Shown here piece by piece: positions 1 to 9,100 of a stretch of 64,000 bases of DNA. A program made the translations under genes and the position numbers. The notes under the pieces were generated by a model. It made no database searches and was not told where the DNA came from. It worked only from the letters and a program-made list of their open reading frames with translations. Position 1 is the first letter of the stretch; every line of letters starts with the position of its first letter. The stretch lies in NCBI GenBank assembly GCA_963676655.2, contig CAXXKX010000003.1:2604001-2668000 (forward strand), read 5' to 3'. The stretch is from G963676655 sp963676655 (GTDB lineage: Bacteria; Verrucomicrobiota; Lentisphaeria; Victivallales; Victivallaceae).

Positions 1-1
1 T

Positions 2-163
2 GTGATCAGGACCGGTTGGAAAGATGTTAAAGCGGTTAAAGACGACCGGGTTTACAGCGGTTTGAATCCGGATCTTATGTTCAGGCTGAGTCCGAGAATG
101 CTGGAATCGATCCAGATTTTAAGAGATTGTATATACCCGAAAAATAGCAAGGTAAAAAAATGA
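2..163 (+). CDS. BtuF-like cobalamin-binding protein, C-terminal end (partial)
   Basis: This frame is open from the window edge and encodes about 53 residues before TGA. It contains a W-K-D-V-K-A-V-K stretch, then D-D-R-V-Y, then S-P-R-M-L-E-S and a final Y-P. That pattern (Trp, turn, 'RVY', 'PRxxES', 'P') is the usual end of periplasmic BtuF/FepB-type binding proteins of ABC importers. The stop overlaps the start of the next gene as ATGA, so the two are probably translationally coupled. Because the next genes assemble cobalamin, a B12/cobinamide-binding role fits best. The identity rests on a short C-terminus and context, so a siderophore- or heme-binding relative is not excluded. Confidence 0.6.
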   Translation: MIRTGWKDVKAVKDDRVYSGLNPDLMFRLSPRMLESIQILRDCIYPKNSKVKK

Positions 164-2724
164 TTAATCATGGCGGCAATATTAATGAATTAGCCCGATT
201 GGCCGACTGCACTCCAGAAGAAATTCTCGATTTCAGCGCCAGTATCAACCCGATGGGGCCGCCGGAATTTTTCCGTGCTGCCGTAAGCCGGGCTTTGAAC
301 AGCATTGAAAACTATCCGCCGCCGCAGGCTGAACCTCTGCTTGAAGTTGCGGCTGATGTCTACCAGGTTCCGATAGACTTTTTAACCGCCGGTAACGGGT
401 CTGGACAGTTGATTTTTGCGTTAAGCCGGGCATGCGGACTTAACAAAGCTCTGATTCCTGCTCCGTCGTACATCGATTATGAAAAAGCCTGTATTCAGGC
501 CGGACTTGAAATAGCTTACTTTGAATTGTCCGCTGCTGATAATTTTGTTCCACATATGGAAGCTCTGGAAAAAGTAATCGAACCGGGGATGTTGGTTTTT
601 ATCGGCCATCCGGGCAATCCTGCGGGGACCGCGATGGAGGCGAATGATATTCGGCAACTTGCGGCCCGCTGTCCAGAGGCGTTGATTGTAGTGGATGAGG
701 CTTTTGCAGACTTCATCCCTCAAGATTTTTCATTACTCCCGGAAGTGCCGGAAAATGTTATTATCTTACGCTCTCTGACCAAATTCTTTGCGGTTCCGGG
801 TCTGCGACTCGGATTTGCGATCGCACATCCGCAAATTACCGAAAAACTGCGGGAGGAAGTTCCGTCTTGGTCGGTGAACAGTATAGCTCAAGAGGTTGGT
901 GCAAGATTGCTTCGCGACACCGAGGAGTATGCTGAAGAAACCCGGCGGCTGGTAACTTACTTGAAACAAAAGTTGTCAAACCAGTTCATCGAAACCGGCA
1001 AAATAAAAGTTTTTCCCGGGATCGCAAATTATTTGCTGATCAAGTTGAAAGAGAACATCCCTGGATTTGCGGATAAATTACTTGAACTCCACCGTTGCGC
1101 AATTCGTTCCTGCAGTAATTTCAAGGGTTTGGACGATACTTATTTCAGGATTGGCTTGAAAAATGAAGTTCAGAATGATTTTCTGGTCGAGGCAATCAAA
1201 AATGTTTTAGATAATACCCAACCGAAAGCATTTCATATTCCGGCGCGCAAGCATAAACCTTCATTAATGCTGCAGGGGACCTGTTCCAACGCGGGTAAGA
1301 GTGTTTTAACTTCGGCTTTTTGCCGGATACTTTTGCAGGACGGTTACAATGTTGCCCCGTTTAAATCTCAGAATATGGCATTGAACTCATTTGTCACCGT
1401 AGATGGCGGAGAGATGGGCCGGGCTCAAGTTGTGCAGGCGGCTGCATGTCGTTTGCAGCCGGATGTCCGAATGAACCCGGTACTGCTGAAACCATCCACG
1501 GACACCGGTTGTCAGGTTATTTATATGGGACATCCGGTCGATAATATGGAAGTCGGCAAATATTTTAATTATAAGGAACAGATTTTCGACAAAGTCAAAG
1601 CGGTGTACGATTCCCTTGAAAAAGATTTTGATGTGATAGTATTGGAGGGCGCGGGCAGTCCGGGCGAGATGAATTTGAAGAAATCCGACATTGTCAATAT
1701 GAACATGGCGCGCCATTCTGAAAGTACCGTGCTGCTGGCTGGCGATATTGACCGTGGCGGTACTTATGCGTCGTTCATCGGGACAGTGGAATCATTTTTG
1801 CCCTGGGAACGTGACCTGCTCAAAGGTTTTCTGGTTAACAAGTTCCGGGGGGATGCCTCTTTATTGCAGGCGGCTCATGATTATGTGGAGGATTTTACCG
1901 GTAAACCGGTGCTTGGTGTGATTCCTTATGTTCGTGACTTGCGGATTCCGGAGGAGGACTCGGTGGCGTTCGGATTGACGCGGCCTTGTGAAAAGTTTTC
2001 TGAAACGCTGGATATGGCGATTATTGCTCTTGATCACGTTTCCAACTTTACCGACTTTGACCCGTTTGAAATTGAGCCGGATATAAAGTTACGCAAGGTC
2101 AGGAATCTTAAAGATCTCGGTTCTCCCGATATTATTGTTCTGCCCGGCAGTAAAAATGTGATCGGGGACCTCCAGGTTCTCCGCCGACAGGGAATGGATG
2201 GAGCTATTATTGAACTTGTAAAGCAAGGTGCCTGGCTTATCGGGATTTGCGGAGGCTTGCAAATGGTCGGCTCAATTATCGAGGATCCGCATCAATTGGA
2301 ATCCCATAGCGGTTCTGAGCCGGGACTGGGATTGCTGCCTCTGATCACGGTACTGCGTGAGGATAAACAGCTTTTTCAGACCACCGCGTATTGGTTACCG
2401 GAAGATATGGAGCTCTCCGGTTATGAAATTCATCACGGCGAAACAACCTGCAGCGACGATGCGTTGATCACTGTGGTATCAGAAGATAATCGGCCAATCG
2501 GTTTTGCCGCTGAGCGGGTCTGGACCACGTATTTGCATGGAGTATTTGATCATGACGCGTTCAGGCGCAAGTTTATAGATATGATTCGCCATTATCGCAA
2601 GATGGCGCCGCTTCAAGAAATTCAGGCCGGTTACGACATACAGGACGCGATTGACTGTCTGGCTGATACTGTTAGGGAAAGTGTTGATATTGACCGAATT
2701 TACCAACTCATGGGATTGAAATAA
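160..2724 (+). CDS. Fusion of threonine-phosphate decarboxylase (CobC/CobD) and cobyric acid synthase (CobQ/CbiP)
   Basis: An 854-residue two-domain enzyme. Residues 1 to about 355 are a fold-type I PLP aminotransferase-like domain with the Schiff-base lysine at about 208 in SLTKFFAVPGLRLGF. This family makes (R)-1-aminopropan-2-ol phosphate from threonine phosphate. From about residue 367 the protein is a complete cobyric acid synthase: P-loop-like start (QGTCSNAGKS), the FKSQNMALNS motif, and a C-terminal class I glutaminase with Cys about 697 in GICGGLQ and His about 793 in YLHGVFDH. CobQ amidates the corrin ring, and the aminopropanol made by the other half is attached by CbiB, encoded next. 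The start overlaps the upstream stop and has an AAGG ribosome-binding site. Both halves keep their key residues, so I regard the fusion as active. All steps are cytoplasmic. Confidence 0.9.
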   Translation: MINHGGNINELARLADCTPEEILDFSASINPMGPPEFFRAAVSRALNSIENYPPPQAEPLLEVAADVYQVPIDFLTAGNGSGQLIFALSRACGLNKALIPAPSYIDYEKACIQAGLEIAYFELSAADNFVPHMEALEKVIEPGMLVFIGHPGNPAGTAMEANDIRQLAARCPEALIVVDEAFADFIPQDFSLLPEVPENVIILRSLTKFFAVPGLRLGFAIAHPQITEKLREEVPSWSVNSIAQEVGARLLRDTEEYAEETRRLVTYLKQKLSNQFIETGKIKVFPGIANYLLIKLKENIPGFADKLLELHRCAIRSCSNFKGLDDTYFRIGLKNEVQNDFLVEAIKNVLDNTQPKAFHIPARKHKPSLMLQGTCSNAGKSVLTSAFCRILLQDGYNVAPFKSQNMALNSFVTVDGGEMGRAQVVQAAACRLQPDVRMNPVLLKPSTDTGCQVIYMGHPVDNMEVGKYFNYKEQIFDKVKAVYDSLEKDFDVIVLEGAGSPGEMNLKKSDIVNMNMARHSESTVLLAGDIDRGGTYASFIGTVESFLPWERDLLKGFLVNKFRGDASLLQAAHDYVEDFTGKPVLGVIPYVRDLRIPEEDSVAFGLTRPCEKFSETLDMAIIALDHVSNFTDFDPFEIEPDIKLRKVRNLKDLGSPDIIVLPGSKNVIGDLQVLRRQGMDGAIIELVKQGAWLIGICGGLQMVGSIIEDPHQLESHSGSEPGLGLLPLITVLREDKQLFQTTAYWLPEDMELSGYEIHHGETTCSDDALITVVSEDNRPIGFAAERVWTTYLHGVFDHDAFRRKFIDMIRHYRKMAPLQEIQAGYDIQDAIDCLADTVRESVDIDRIYQLMGLK

Positions 2725-2763
2725 ACGGTTGAATTTTCTCCAATCCAACTAAGGAATTACAAT

Positions 2764-3738
2764 ATGGATCTGTTTTTGATCTATACAATAGCATTATTGC
2801 TTGATCTGCTGATCGGGGATCCGAATGTTTCGTGGCACCCGGTAGCGTTGATTGGAAGAACTGCGTTGCGCCTGGAAACAGTTTGCCGAAAATATCTGGG
2901 AAACGGTTTTTCTGCCGGAATGTTTTGTGCTTTGGCAATTGTTGCCGGTTGTGGATTGATTGCCGCATTCCTCGTTTATGCGGTAGGCATGTGCGGTTTT
3001 CACTGGGAGCTTTTTGCTGCTGGAGCGGTTGTCTATATCACGATTGCACCACGCAGTTTGATTACGCATACATTACGCGTTTCAAAAGCGTTAAAACGCA
3101 AAGATCTGGCCTCGGCGCGATATGCGGTCGGAATGATAACCAGTCGTGATCCGGAGGCGCTCGACGAAAATGGGGTAATCAGATCGACACTCGAAACCTT
3201 AGGTGAAAATGTTATTGACGGAATAACTGCTGCGTTGTTTTGGACAATGATTGGCTGGTTGTCATATGGATCGGTCGGAGCGGCTTCATTTGCGTTGATG
3301 TATCGTGCCGCGAATACGCTTGACGCCACTTTCGGCTATAAAAATGACCGTTATATTTACTTTGGAACATTTGCCGCTCGTCTGGACGATGTGTTGAACT
3401 TTATTCCTGCACGATTGACTCTGGTTGCTATTTTTTCCGGAGCCATGATCATGGGACTCCATCCGGTGAATGCAGTTAAATATGCCTGGCGTGATAGAAA
3501 AAAACATCCCAGTCCCAATTCAAATTGGGGCATGGCGGCATTTGCCGGAGCATTAGGGATACAGTTGGGTGGAACGACTTATTACCGTGACAAAGTCAAA
3601 CATTATGACACCTGGGGTGAGCCATTGGAACCGCTTCAACTAAAGCACATAGTACAGGCCCAACGTTTAGTTGTTTTAACCACTCTAATGTTTATGCTGG
3701 TTTGCGTATTTATAACAGCAATGTATTTTGTTTTATAA
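2764..3738 (+). CDS. cbiB: Adenosylcobinamide-phosphate synthase CbiB/CobD
   Basis: A 324-residue polytopic membrane protein of the usual CbiB length. Family signatures are visible: DLLIGDPNVSWHPVALIG near the N-terminus, GENVIDGITAALFW in the middle, RAANTLDATFGYKNDRY, and SPNSNWGMAAFAGALGIQLGG near the C-terminus. The enzyme joins adenosylcobyric acid to aminopropanol phosphate at the inner membrane. It lies 39 bp after the CobC/CobQ fusion, with AAGGAA upstream of ATG, so the two genes supply both substrates and the ligation. The lower-ligand genes (cobU, cobS, cobT) are not in the window. Confidence 0.93.
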   Translation: MDLFLIYTIALLLDLLIGDPNVSWHPVALIGRTALRLETVCRKYLGNGFSAGMFCALAIVAGCGLIAAFLVYAVGMCGFHWELFAAGAVVYITIAPRSLITHTLRVSKALKRKDLASARYAVGMITSRDPEALDENGVIRSTLETLGENVIDGITAALFWTMIGWLSYGSVGAASFALMYRAANTLDATFGYKNDRYIYFGTFAARLDDVLNFIPARLTLVAIFSGAMIMGLHPVNAVKYAWRDRKKHPSPNSNWGMAAFAGALGIQLGGTTYYRDKVKHYDTWGEPLEPLQLKHIVQAQRLVVLTTLMFMLVCVFITAMYFVL

Positions 3739-3809
3739 TAATTTTACTCAGCTTAACTAATTTGCTTGCATTATCTTATATAAATATTAAATTCAAGCCG
3801 TCTGACAAT

Positions 3810-3838
3810 TTGACAAACCTGCTTTCAACGATTATATT
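3810..3838 (+). promoter_or_regulatory. Consensus sigma-70 promoter of transposase copy 1
   Basis: TTGACA (3810-3815), a 17-bp spacer and TATATT (3833-3838), followed by AGGAGG just before the ATG at 3869. Nearly the same element precedes copies 2 and 3, and a related one precedes copy 4. Confidence 0.7.
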
Positions 3839-3868
3839 ATCTCCAAACCAATCAAAAGGAGGACAAAA

Positions 3869-4837
3869 ATGGAAGCGCGAATGAAAGTTAAAGGGGAAGG
3901 TTGCTATTACCATCTTTATAATCGAATCGGTTGCATCAAAGGCGAACATCCGTTCTCAGATGAAGATAAGGAATACGGTTTTATACTGCTTCGATATCTT
4001 TGTAACTACTTTTTGATCGAGGTTATCTCCGCGGCTTGGATGGGCAACCATTTTCACATGGTGGTATACGCTCCTGGACCAGACGAACTGCCTCCGCTTG
4101 AGGTCATTGTCAAACGTCACAACGACTATTATAAATCGATGAAAAAAATCTTTAAATTCGGTCCGAGAAACCCGGTCATCAGCCTCGAAAACAAAGAGCA
4201 ATGTCATGAAATCGGCCTCAAAATGATCGATATAAGTCGCTTTATGTCGGCCTATCAACGACAGTTTACCTGCGTTTACAATGAAACCCGCAACCGGACC
4301 GGACAACTCTGGGGAGGTAGATTCAAAAGCGTGATTCTTGAGCGTGTAAACGCCCTAGCCGCTTGCGTAACCTACGTCGAACTCAACCCGGTCCGGGCAG
4401 GTTTGAAAAACGATCCGGCTGATTACAATTTTACTACCTGGGGACGCTACTGCAGAAGCGGCAAACACATGTTTTATAATAATTTCGTCAAACACATGAA
4501 ACCGAATATCACCACCGGAGATACATCACAATGGACTGATACCGAGCTCTTTGCGTTCTTCCGTGGCGAACTGGCGCGAATTATCACGGCGGAAAGCGGC
4601 GCGTCTAGCGAAGAAATCTACGCCGCACGCGACAAAGCCAGACAGAAAGAATCAATGCACGTACGCTTCCTGCGCCGCACCAGACATTTTACCGAAGGGG
4701 CGATTTTAGGTTCAAAACTGTTCATACGCCAAACGGGAAGCTTGTTTGATGATCCCACACGAATTCAGAAAAAACACCTATCCCGAGGCTCCAGCCCATC
4801 CGGGGTGTTGTATTGTTTCCGAAAGCTTAAGTCTTGA
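3869..4837 (+). CDS. Y1 (HUH) transposase, REP-associated-type, copy 1
   Basis: 322 residues. The N-terminal part carries the Y1 transposase core: YYHLYNR, then WMGNHFHMVVYAPG with the metal-binding His pair at 61 and 63. A candidate catalytic tyrosine lies at about 129 in SAYQRQFT, followed by GRFKSV and YVELNPVRAGL, as in IS200-like and REP-associated transposases (RAYTs). These enzymes cut single-stranded DNA through a 5'-phosphotyrosine link. The C-terminal third ends with RFLRRTRHFTEGAILGSKLFIR, an extension shared by all four copies here. The ATG has an ideal AGGAGG site. It is intact. Copy 3 is almost identical, which suggests recent duplication or gene conversion. Confidence 0.85.
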   Translation: MEARMKVKGEGCYYHLYNRIGCIKGEHPFSDEDKEYGFILLRYLCNYFLIEVISAAWMGNHFHMVVYAPGPDELPPLEVIVKRHNDYYKSMKKIFKFGPRNPVISLENKEQCHEIGLKMIDISRFMSAYQRQFTCVYNETRNRTGQLWGGRFKSVILERVNALAACVTYVELNPVRAGLKNDPADYNFTTWGRYCRSGKHMFYNNFVKHMKPNITTGDTSQWTDTELFAFFRGELARIITAESGASSEEIYAARDKARQKESMHVRFLRRTRHFTEGAILGSKLFIRQTGSLFDDPTRIQKKHLSRGSSPSGVLYCFRKLKS

Positions 4838-4894
4838 AAAAATTGTTTATAGCATTACATTGCTGAGTGAACAAATTAAAAACAGTTATGGCCT

Positions 4895-5863
4895 ATGAGC
4901 AGAATAATAATACTTATAATATCTATAGCCTTTTCGATCGTCCCGTGTAAAGCAGACTCAAAAGCTGAGCATGGAGCATCGAAACAAAGTGAAAAAACTG
5001 GATTTTGGCACTCTTTAAGGGATTTTTTTATTCCTCATGCCGCAGAGAGAAAAATCCTATTGCGCAAACAGACGCAGTATTTTTTGATTACGGTCGAGGA
5101 AGATGATTCCGGCGCCCGTCATTTGGTCTTTAACCCGATGAAAGGATCTCAGGGAATATGGAATCCGGAAACCCCTGATGAAATTATTTCTAAATACTGC
5201 CGCTATACTACTCTCTTCCTGGCTTTAATTGATCAGCCGCCAAAGAGGGTGTTATTCATCGGTTTGGGGATAGGCATGGTCCCCCGTTTTATACAGCGAT
5301 ATTTTCCGGAAACAATCATTGACGTGGTCGAAATAGATAAAGATATTCCACGTATTGCCCATGATTATTTCGCTTACGTCAAGAGCGAAAAGACCAATAT
5401 TATCATTAAAGACGGGCGGGATTTTATCAATCGCAACAAGCACAAATACGACCTCATTTTTATTGACGCATATAACGCTAATACCATTCCGTTCCAGTTG
5501 ACTACTAAAGAATTTTATCAGAAAATTCGTGATTCCCTCACCCCCGAAGGAATTGTTTCAATCAATATTGCGAATCTCGGTAAACCGAGTTTCATCGCCA
5601 GCGAGTTGAAAACGATCAAAAGTCTATTCCCGAACTTCGCGGTGTTTGTTTGTCCAAACGACAGCAACTATGTGCCTTTTGCGTCAATCGCGCGAAAAAT
5701 CGATCCTGAAAAGAAAGCGGAAAAGGTTGATAAGATCATGCACTTGAGTTATTCCATGCAAGATATTGTCGAAACCAGAATGTCTGAGGATGATTTCAAG
5801 GAGATGACGGAAAAGGCTATAATTCTGTCCGATGACTATGCTCCGGTCGAAACCATGAAATAG
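4895..5863 (+). CDS. Spermidine-synthase-like methyltransferase-fold protein with N-terminal signal
   Basis: 322 residues. A hydrophobic N-terminus (MSRIIILIISIAFSIVPC, then KADSK) looks like a signal peptide or anchor. The rest is a class I SAM-fold domain of the spermidine synthase family: VLFIGLGIGMVPRF (glycine motif), DVVEID, IIKDGRDFI and LIFIDAYNANTIPFQLTTKEFY. This spacing matches proteins in which a multi-spanning membrane domain is fused to a spermidine-synthase-like domain. Here the membrane part is a separate gene starting 9 bp downstream, so the fusion is split and in reverse order. Whether it makes polyamine is unknown, and an exported location would be odd for an enzyme using decarboxylated SAM. 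Confidence 0.7.
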   Translation: MSRIIILIISIAFSIVPCKADSKAEHGASKQSEKTGFWHSLRDFFIPHAAERKILLRKQTQYFLITVEEDDSGARHLVFNPMKGSQGIWNPETPDEIISKYCRYTTLFLALIDQPPKRVLFIGLGIGMVPRFIQRYFPETIIDVVEIDKDIPRIAHDYFAYVKSEKTNIIIKDGRDFINRNKHKYDLIFIDAYNANTIPFQLTTKEFYQKIRDSLTPEGIVSINIANLGKPSFIASELKTIKSLFPNFAVFVCPNDSNYVPFASIARKIDPEKKAEKVDKIMHLSYSMQDIVETRMSEDDFKEMTEKAIILSDDYAPVETMK

Positions 5864-5872
5864 GGAAGCGCT

Positions 5873-6472
5873 ATGCTGTTATATTTGATTGCATTTATCA
5901 GCGGATTCGTCATGATGGCGTTCGAGATACTCGGGGTCAGGGCTTTGGCTCCGTTTTTCGGAAGCTCTGTCTATGTGTGGGGGGCGACGATTTCGGTGTT
6001 TATGGCGGGGTTGAGCATTGGCTACGGTTTAGGCGGACGAATTGCTGAGCGTGGACCGAATGGGAAAAAACTGGCAATCTTGTTACTTCCGTCAACCATA
6101 TTGATTTTACTTTTTCCCGTTTACGGATACGGATTAAGCAATTTTATTTATTCATTTGAACTTGATGCACGGTTTGGTGCTTTGCTGTTATCGGTCCTGC
6201 TGTTTTTTATTCCGACAATTTTTATCGGTTCTATTTTACCGGTAATAATAGAGTTACTGGCCCAGAACAGGATGAAAGCCGGTACTGCGGCGGGCAAGGT
6301 ATATGCGGTTTCGACTGCCGGAAGCATCGCGGGGACACTTTTTACTTCGTTCTGGTTGATTAGCTGGATCGGGGTGTCGTTCAGCATTATGCTGACCGGG
6401 GCATTGCTTGGTATAAATCTGGTCTTGAGTCTGCTGTATTATAGGACGAAAGAAAAAACTGTTAATGATTGA
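5873..6472 (+). CDS. Membrane domain of the split spermidine-synthase-like system
   Basis: 199 residues, mostly hydrophobic, with about six transmembrane helices. The start (LIAFISGFVMMAFEILGVRALAPFFG, read in two parts) and the VWGATISVFMAGLSIGYGLGG segment are typical of the N-terminal half of fused membrane/spermidine-synthase proteins. No SAM-fold domain follows. It starts 9 bp after the preceding gene and is likely co-expressed as its membrane partner. Its last 11 bp overlap the end of the convergent glpK gene on the other strand. Transport or anchoring function is not established. Confidence 0.65.
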   Translation: MLLYLIAFISGFVMMAFEILGVRALAPFFGSSVYVWGATISVFMAGLSIGYGLGGRIAERGPNGKKLAILLLPSTILILLFPVYGYGLSNFIYSFELDARFGALLLSVLLFFIPTIFIGSILPVIIELLAQNRMKAGTAAGKVYAVSTAGSIAGTLFTSFWLISWIGVSFSIMLTGALLGINLVLSLLYYRTKEKTVND

Positions 6473-7955
6473 TGGTGCGTTTTACCGCTTCGTGCCATTT
6501 TTTCAAAATAATGTTTCTCTTGTCGGCGTCAATCCCTGGCTCAAATATTTTATCTAACGATAAATTTTTACACGCTTCTGTGCAATTCGCCCAGATTCCA
6601 ACGGCAATCCCGGCCAGGGCCGCGGCTCCGAATGCGGTACTTTCGATCATGCCGGGACGATGCACTTCACAATCTGCAATATCCGCCTGGAACTGCATTA
6701 GAAAATCGTTGGCACATGCCCCACCGTCAACGCGTAAATGAGAAATTTTTATTCCGCTGTCAGCCTGCATGGAGTCCATAACGTCAAACGATTGATAGGC
6801 TATTGACTCCAATGCCGCCCGAACCAGATGTTCCCGGGTTGCGGCGCGGGTCAGTCCGAATATGGCGCCGCGAGCATACATATCCCAATACGGCGCACCG
6901 AGTCCGGTAAAGGCCGGAACCAGATACACGCCCCCGGAATCATGAACGCTCATGGCTAACGCGGCGGTTTCAGCCGACGAATTGATTATTTTCAACCCGT
7001 CCCGGAGCCACTGGATAACCGAACCACCGGTAAAAACGCTGCCTTCAAGGGCATAGGCCGGTTTTTCCGCCGTTGAATCCGCAGTCAAGGTGGTTAGCAG
7101 TCCGTGTTGAGATATTGTCGGAGTATTGCCGGTATGCATAAGCAGGAAACAGCCGGTGCCGTAAGTGTTTTTCAATGCCCCGGGAGTGACACAGCCTTGT
7201 CCGAACAGCGCGGCCTGCTGATCTCCGGCAACTCCGGCAATTGGAATTTCGCAGCCGGAAAAAACTGGATGATCGGTTATACCGAATTGTCCGCATGAAG
7301 GTTTGACTTCTGGCAATATTGACTCGGGAATCCCTAGTTCACTCAGTAGATATTGATCCCATTGCATGGATTTGATATTGAAAAGCATGGTTCGCGAAGC
7401 GTTGGTGAAATCAGTCGCGTGAACTTTTTTATCGCTCAAATGCCAGATCAAAAATGAGTCGACCGTGCCGAACAGCAGTTCTCCGTTGGTAGCTCGCTCC
7501 GCCGCTCCTTTGACATTTTCGAGAATCCATTTAATTTTACATCCGGAGAAATAGGCATCCGGCAGTAGCCCGGTGTTCTCTCTGATATATGGTTCAAGGC
7601 CGCGCTGCCTGAGTTCCTCGCACATTTCTGCCGTCCGGCGGCATTGCCAGACAATGGCATTGTAGACCGGGATGCCTGTATGCCGGTCCCAGACCAGAGT
7701 TGTTTCCCGTTGATTGGTGATGCCGATTGCGGCGAGTTCGTCCGGTTTGATGCCGCCTTTGAACATGGCTTCGCCGATGGTCTCAACCTGTGTGCCGATA
7801 ATATCATAGGGATCATGTTCTACCCAGCCGTCTTGTGGAAAGCTCGCCGGAAACTCTTTCTGGGCGGAAGCGACCGGCGTCCCGTTTGCATCAAAAATAA
7901 CCGTCCGGGAACTGGTCGTTCCCTGATCGAGCGCCATAATATATTTTTCGGCCAT
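6462..7955 (-). CDS. glpK: Glycerol kinase
   Basis: About 497 residues, the normal length. FGGY-family signatures are clear: IMALDQGTTSSRTVIFD at the N-terminus, GITNQRETTLVWD, the GVAGDQQAALFGQ segment, TYGTGCFLLMHTG and DGGACANDFLMQFQADI. It phosphorylates glycerol to glycerol 3-phosphate in the cytoplasm. I chose ATG at 7955 because GAGG lies 7 bases upstream of it; a TTG four codons earlier contains that site. It is the last gene of the gatB-M42-holA-glpK run with a 13-bp gap, and there is no glpF or glpD nearby. Its end overlaps the end of the convergent gene. Confidence 0.95.
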   Translation of the reverse strand: MAEKYIMALDQGTTSSRTVIFDANGTPVASAQKEFPASFPQDGWVEHDPYDIIGTQVETIGEAMFKGGIKPDELAAIGITNQRETTLVWDRHTGIPVYNAIVWQCRRTAEMCEELRQRGLEPYIRENTGLLPDAYFSGCKIKWILENVKGAAERATNGELLFGTVDSFLIWHLSDKKVHATDFTNASRTMLFNIKSMQWDQYLLSELGIPESILPEVKPSCGQFGITDHPVFSGCEIPIAGVAGDQQAALFGQGCVTPGALKNTYGTGCFLLMHTGNTPTISQHGLLTTLTADSTAEKPAYALEGSVFTGGSVIQWLRDGLKIINSSAETAALAMSVHDSGGVYLVPAFTGLGAPYWDMYARGAIFGLTRAATREHLVRAALESIAYQSFDVMDSMQADSGIKISHLRVDGGACANDFLMQFQADIADCEVHRPGMIESTAFGAAALAGIAVGIWANCTEACKNLSLDKIFEPGIDADKRNIILKKWHEAVKRTINH

Positions 7956-7968
7956 ATTCTGCCTCAAA

Positions 7969-9093
7969 TTAAGATGCTTTGCCCATTGCGGTTACTTTGA
8001 GTGCCATTTGCTCCAGGGCGATACGTTTATCGGCTCCGCCTGACACCAGTTTCCGGTTGACGTCAAGTAATTCATTGAGTATACTGGAAAGCTGCCGGTC
8101 ACTGAAACGAACGGCGTCCTGGCATAGCATATATGCCCGGAACTGATTCTGTTTCAGCAGCATATTGTCCGGATATTGAATTTTAAGATGGCTGCCGTTA
8201 TCATAAAAAAAGTTTTTTGAGACTGAGCCGTTCAGGTTAAGCTCTTTCATGGCGCGTTTTACCTGGGCCAGATTCTGGAATGCGCTGATAGCTCCGCCCA
8301 GCAGCACCAGTTCTGGATTGGCTCCGCCGGAGCGGCTGGAACGCATCATATCGATCATTGAAGAAATCAATTCAAGCGCTGATTTGCTGTTGCCTTTCAA
8401 CAGCGCGTCGGAGAATTCCCAGTTCATGGCTTCAGGGGTACGACTGCAGATTGCCTGGCAGTCGGCCAGGGTGATTTTATCCCGGATGTCGACATAACAG
8501 AAAATTTTATCCATTTCGGTAAACATCCGGCCGGTGTCGCTGCCGATAGCTTCCGCCAGATATGCTCCGGCGCGGGGATCGAGCTGTTTGCCGTTGGTTT
8601 GACAATACTCGCTTATCCGCATTTGGATATTGCGACTGTTTTCAGATTGTTTATAACTCAATTTCAGGGAGTCAAGCTTGAAAGTTTCGCCCACTTTGCC
8701 GCAGGCTTTATAAAATTTACTGCGTCCCTCGATTCCAATTCCATCAATGATTAATGTGATATCATCAGGAACCCCCGCCTTAATGAAATCAAGCAGTTGC
8801 TCCATCATCGCCGCGAGTTCTTTGGTTGCTTTGGAACCAAAGGCTTTTTCGAATGCTGAAAAATGTTTGAGCCAGACTTTTTTAGTTGGGTCGAGAAACG
8901 GCGGAGTGTTCAGGGTATTGAGCAATTCACCAATGACCTCTTCCGGCTTAAGGGAGTCACTATCACCCTGAACAATCTCAAGAGTCGAATCATTTTCCGG
9001 TTCGCCGCCGCACAGGTCGGCAACCAGGCTCAATGCCTTTTGCTTGACGGCAAATTCATCGTCGCCGGTTATCAGAAAAAGATTTGTTGCCAT
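7969..9093 (-). CDS. holA: DNA polymerase III delta subunit
   Basis: 374 residues. The start MATNLFLITGDDEFAVKQKA resembles the HolA N-terminus ('Y-L-L-x-G-D-E'), followed by LLNTLNTPPFLDPTKKVWLKH and the conserved 'LIIDG' strand. The later DPRAGAYLAEAIGSDTGRMFTEMDKIFCYV segment matches the HolA lid region, and the C-terminal helical domain is present. The protein opens the beta clamp within the clamp loader. It sits 7 bp after the M42 peptidase gene, in the same operon. HolA is weakly conserved, so the call depends on several short motifs together. Confidence 0.85.
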   Translation of the reverse strand: MATNLFLITGDDEFAVKQKALSLVADLCGGEPENDSTLEIVQGDSDSLKPEEVIGELLNTLNTPPFLDPTKKVWLKHFSAFEKAFGSKATKELAAMMEQLLDFIKAGVPDDITLIIDGIGIEGRSKFYKACGKVGETFKLDSLKLSYKQSENSRNIQMRISEYCQTNGKQLDPRAGAYLAEAIGSDTGRMFTEMDKIFCYVDIRDKITLADCQAICSRTPEAMNWEFSDALLKGNSKSALELISSMIDMMRSSRSGGANPELVLLGGAISAFQNLAQVKRAMKELNLNGSVSKNFFYDNGSHLKIQYPDNMLLKQNQFRAYMLCQDAVRFSDRQLSSILNELLDVNRKLVSGGADKRIALEQMALKVTAMGKAS

Positions 9094-9100
9094 ATTCAGT

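Larger units (their letters stand above)
3792..4837 (+). repeat. Long direct repeat, unit A (transposase copy 1 with its promoter)
   Basis: From TTCAAGCCGTCTGA through the end of the transposase gene this segment closely matches 32158-33201 in the same orientation. The encoded proteins differ at only a few positions. Sequences outside the two units differ, so the shared block is roughly promoter plus gene. No terminal hairpin or target duplication could be assigned by eye. Confidence 0.75.

Noticed and set aside
3702..3884. Small 60-codon frame between cbiB and transposase copy 1
   Set aside because: It starts inside cbiB and runs through the transposase promoter and ribosome-binding site; no motif.
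3741..4900. REP-type hairpins or target-site duplications flanking the transposases
   Set aside because: The flanks of the four copies are AT-rich and differ outside the shared promoter; no convincing terminal palindrome or duplication could be found.
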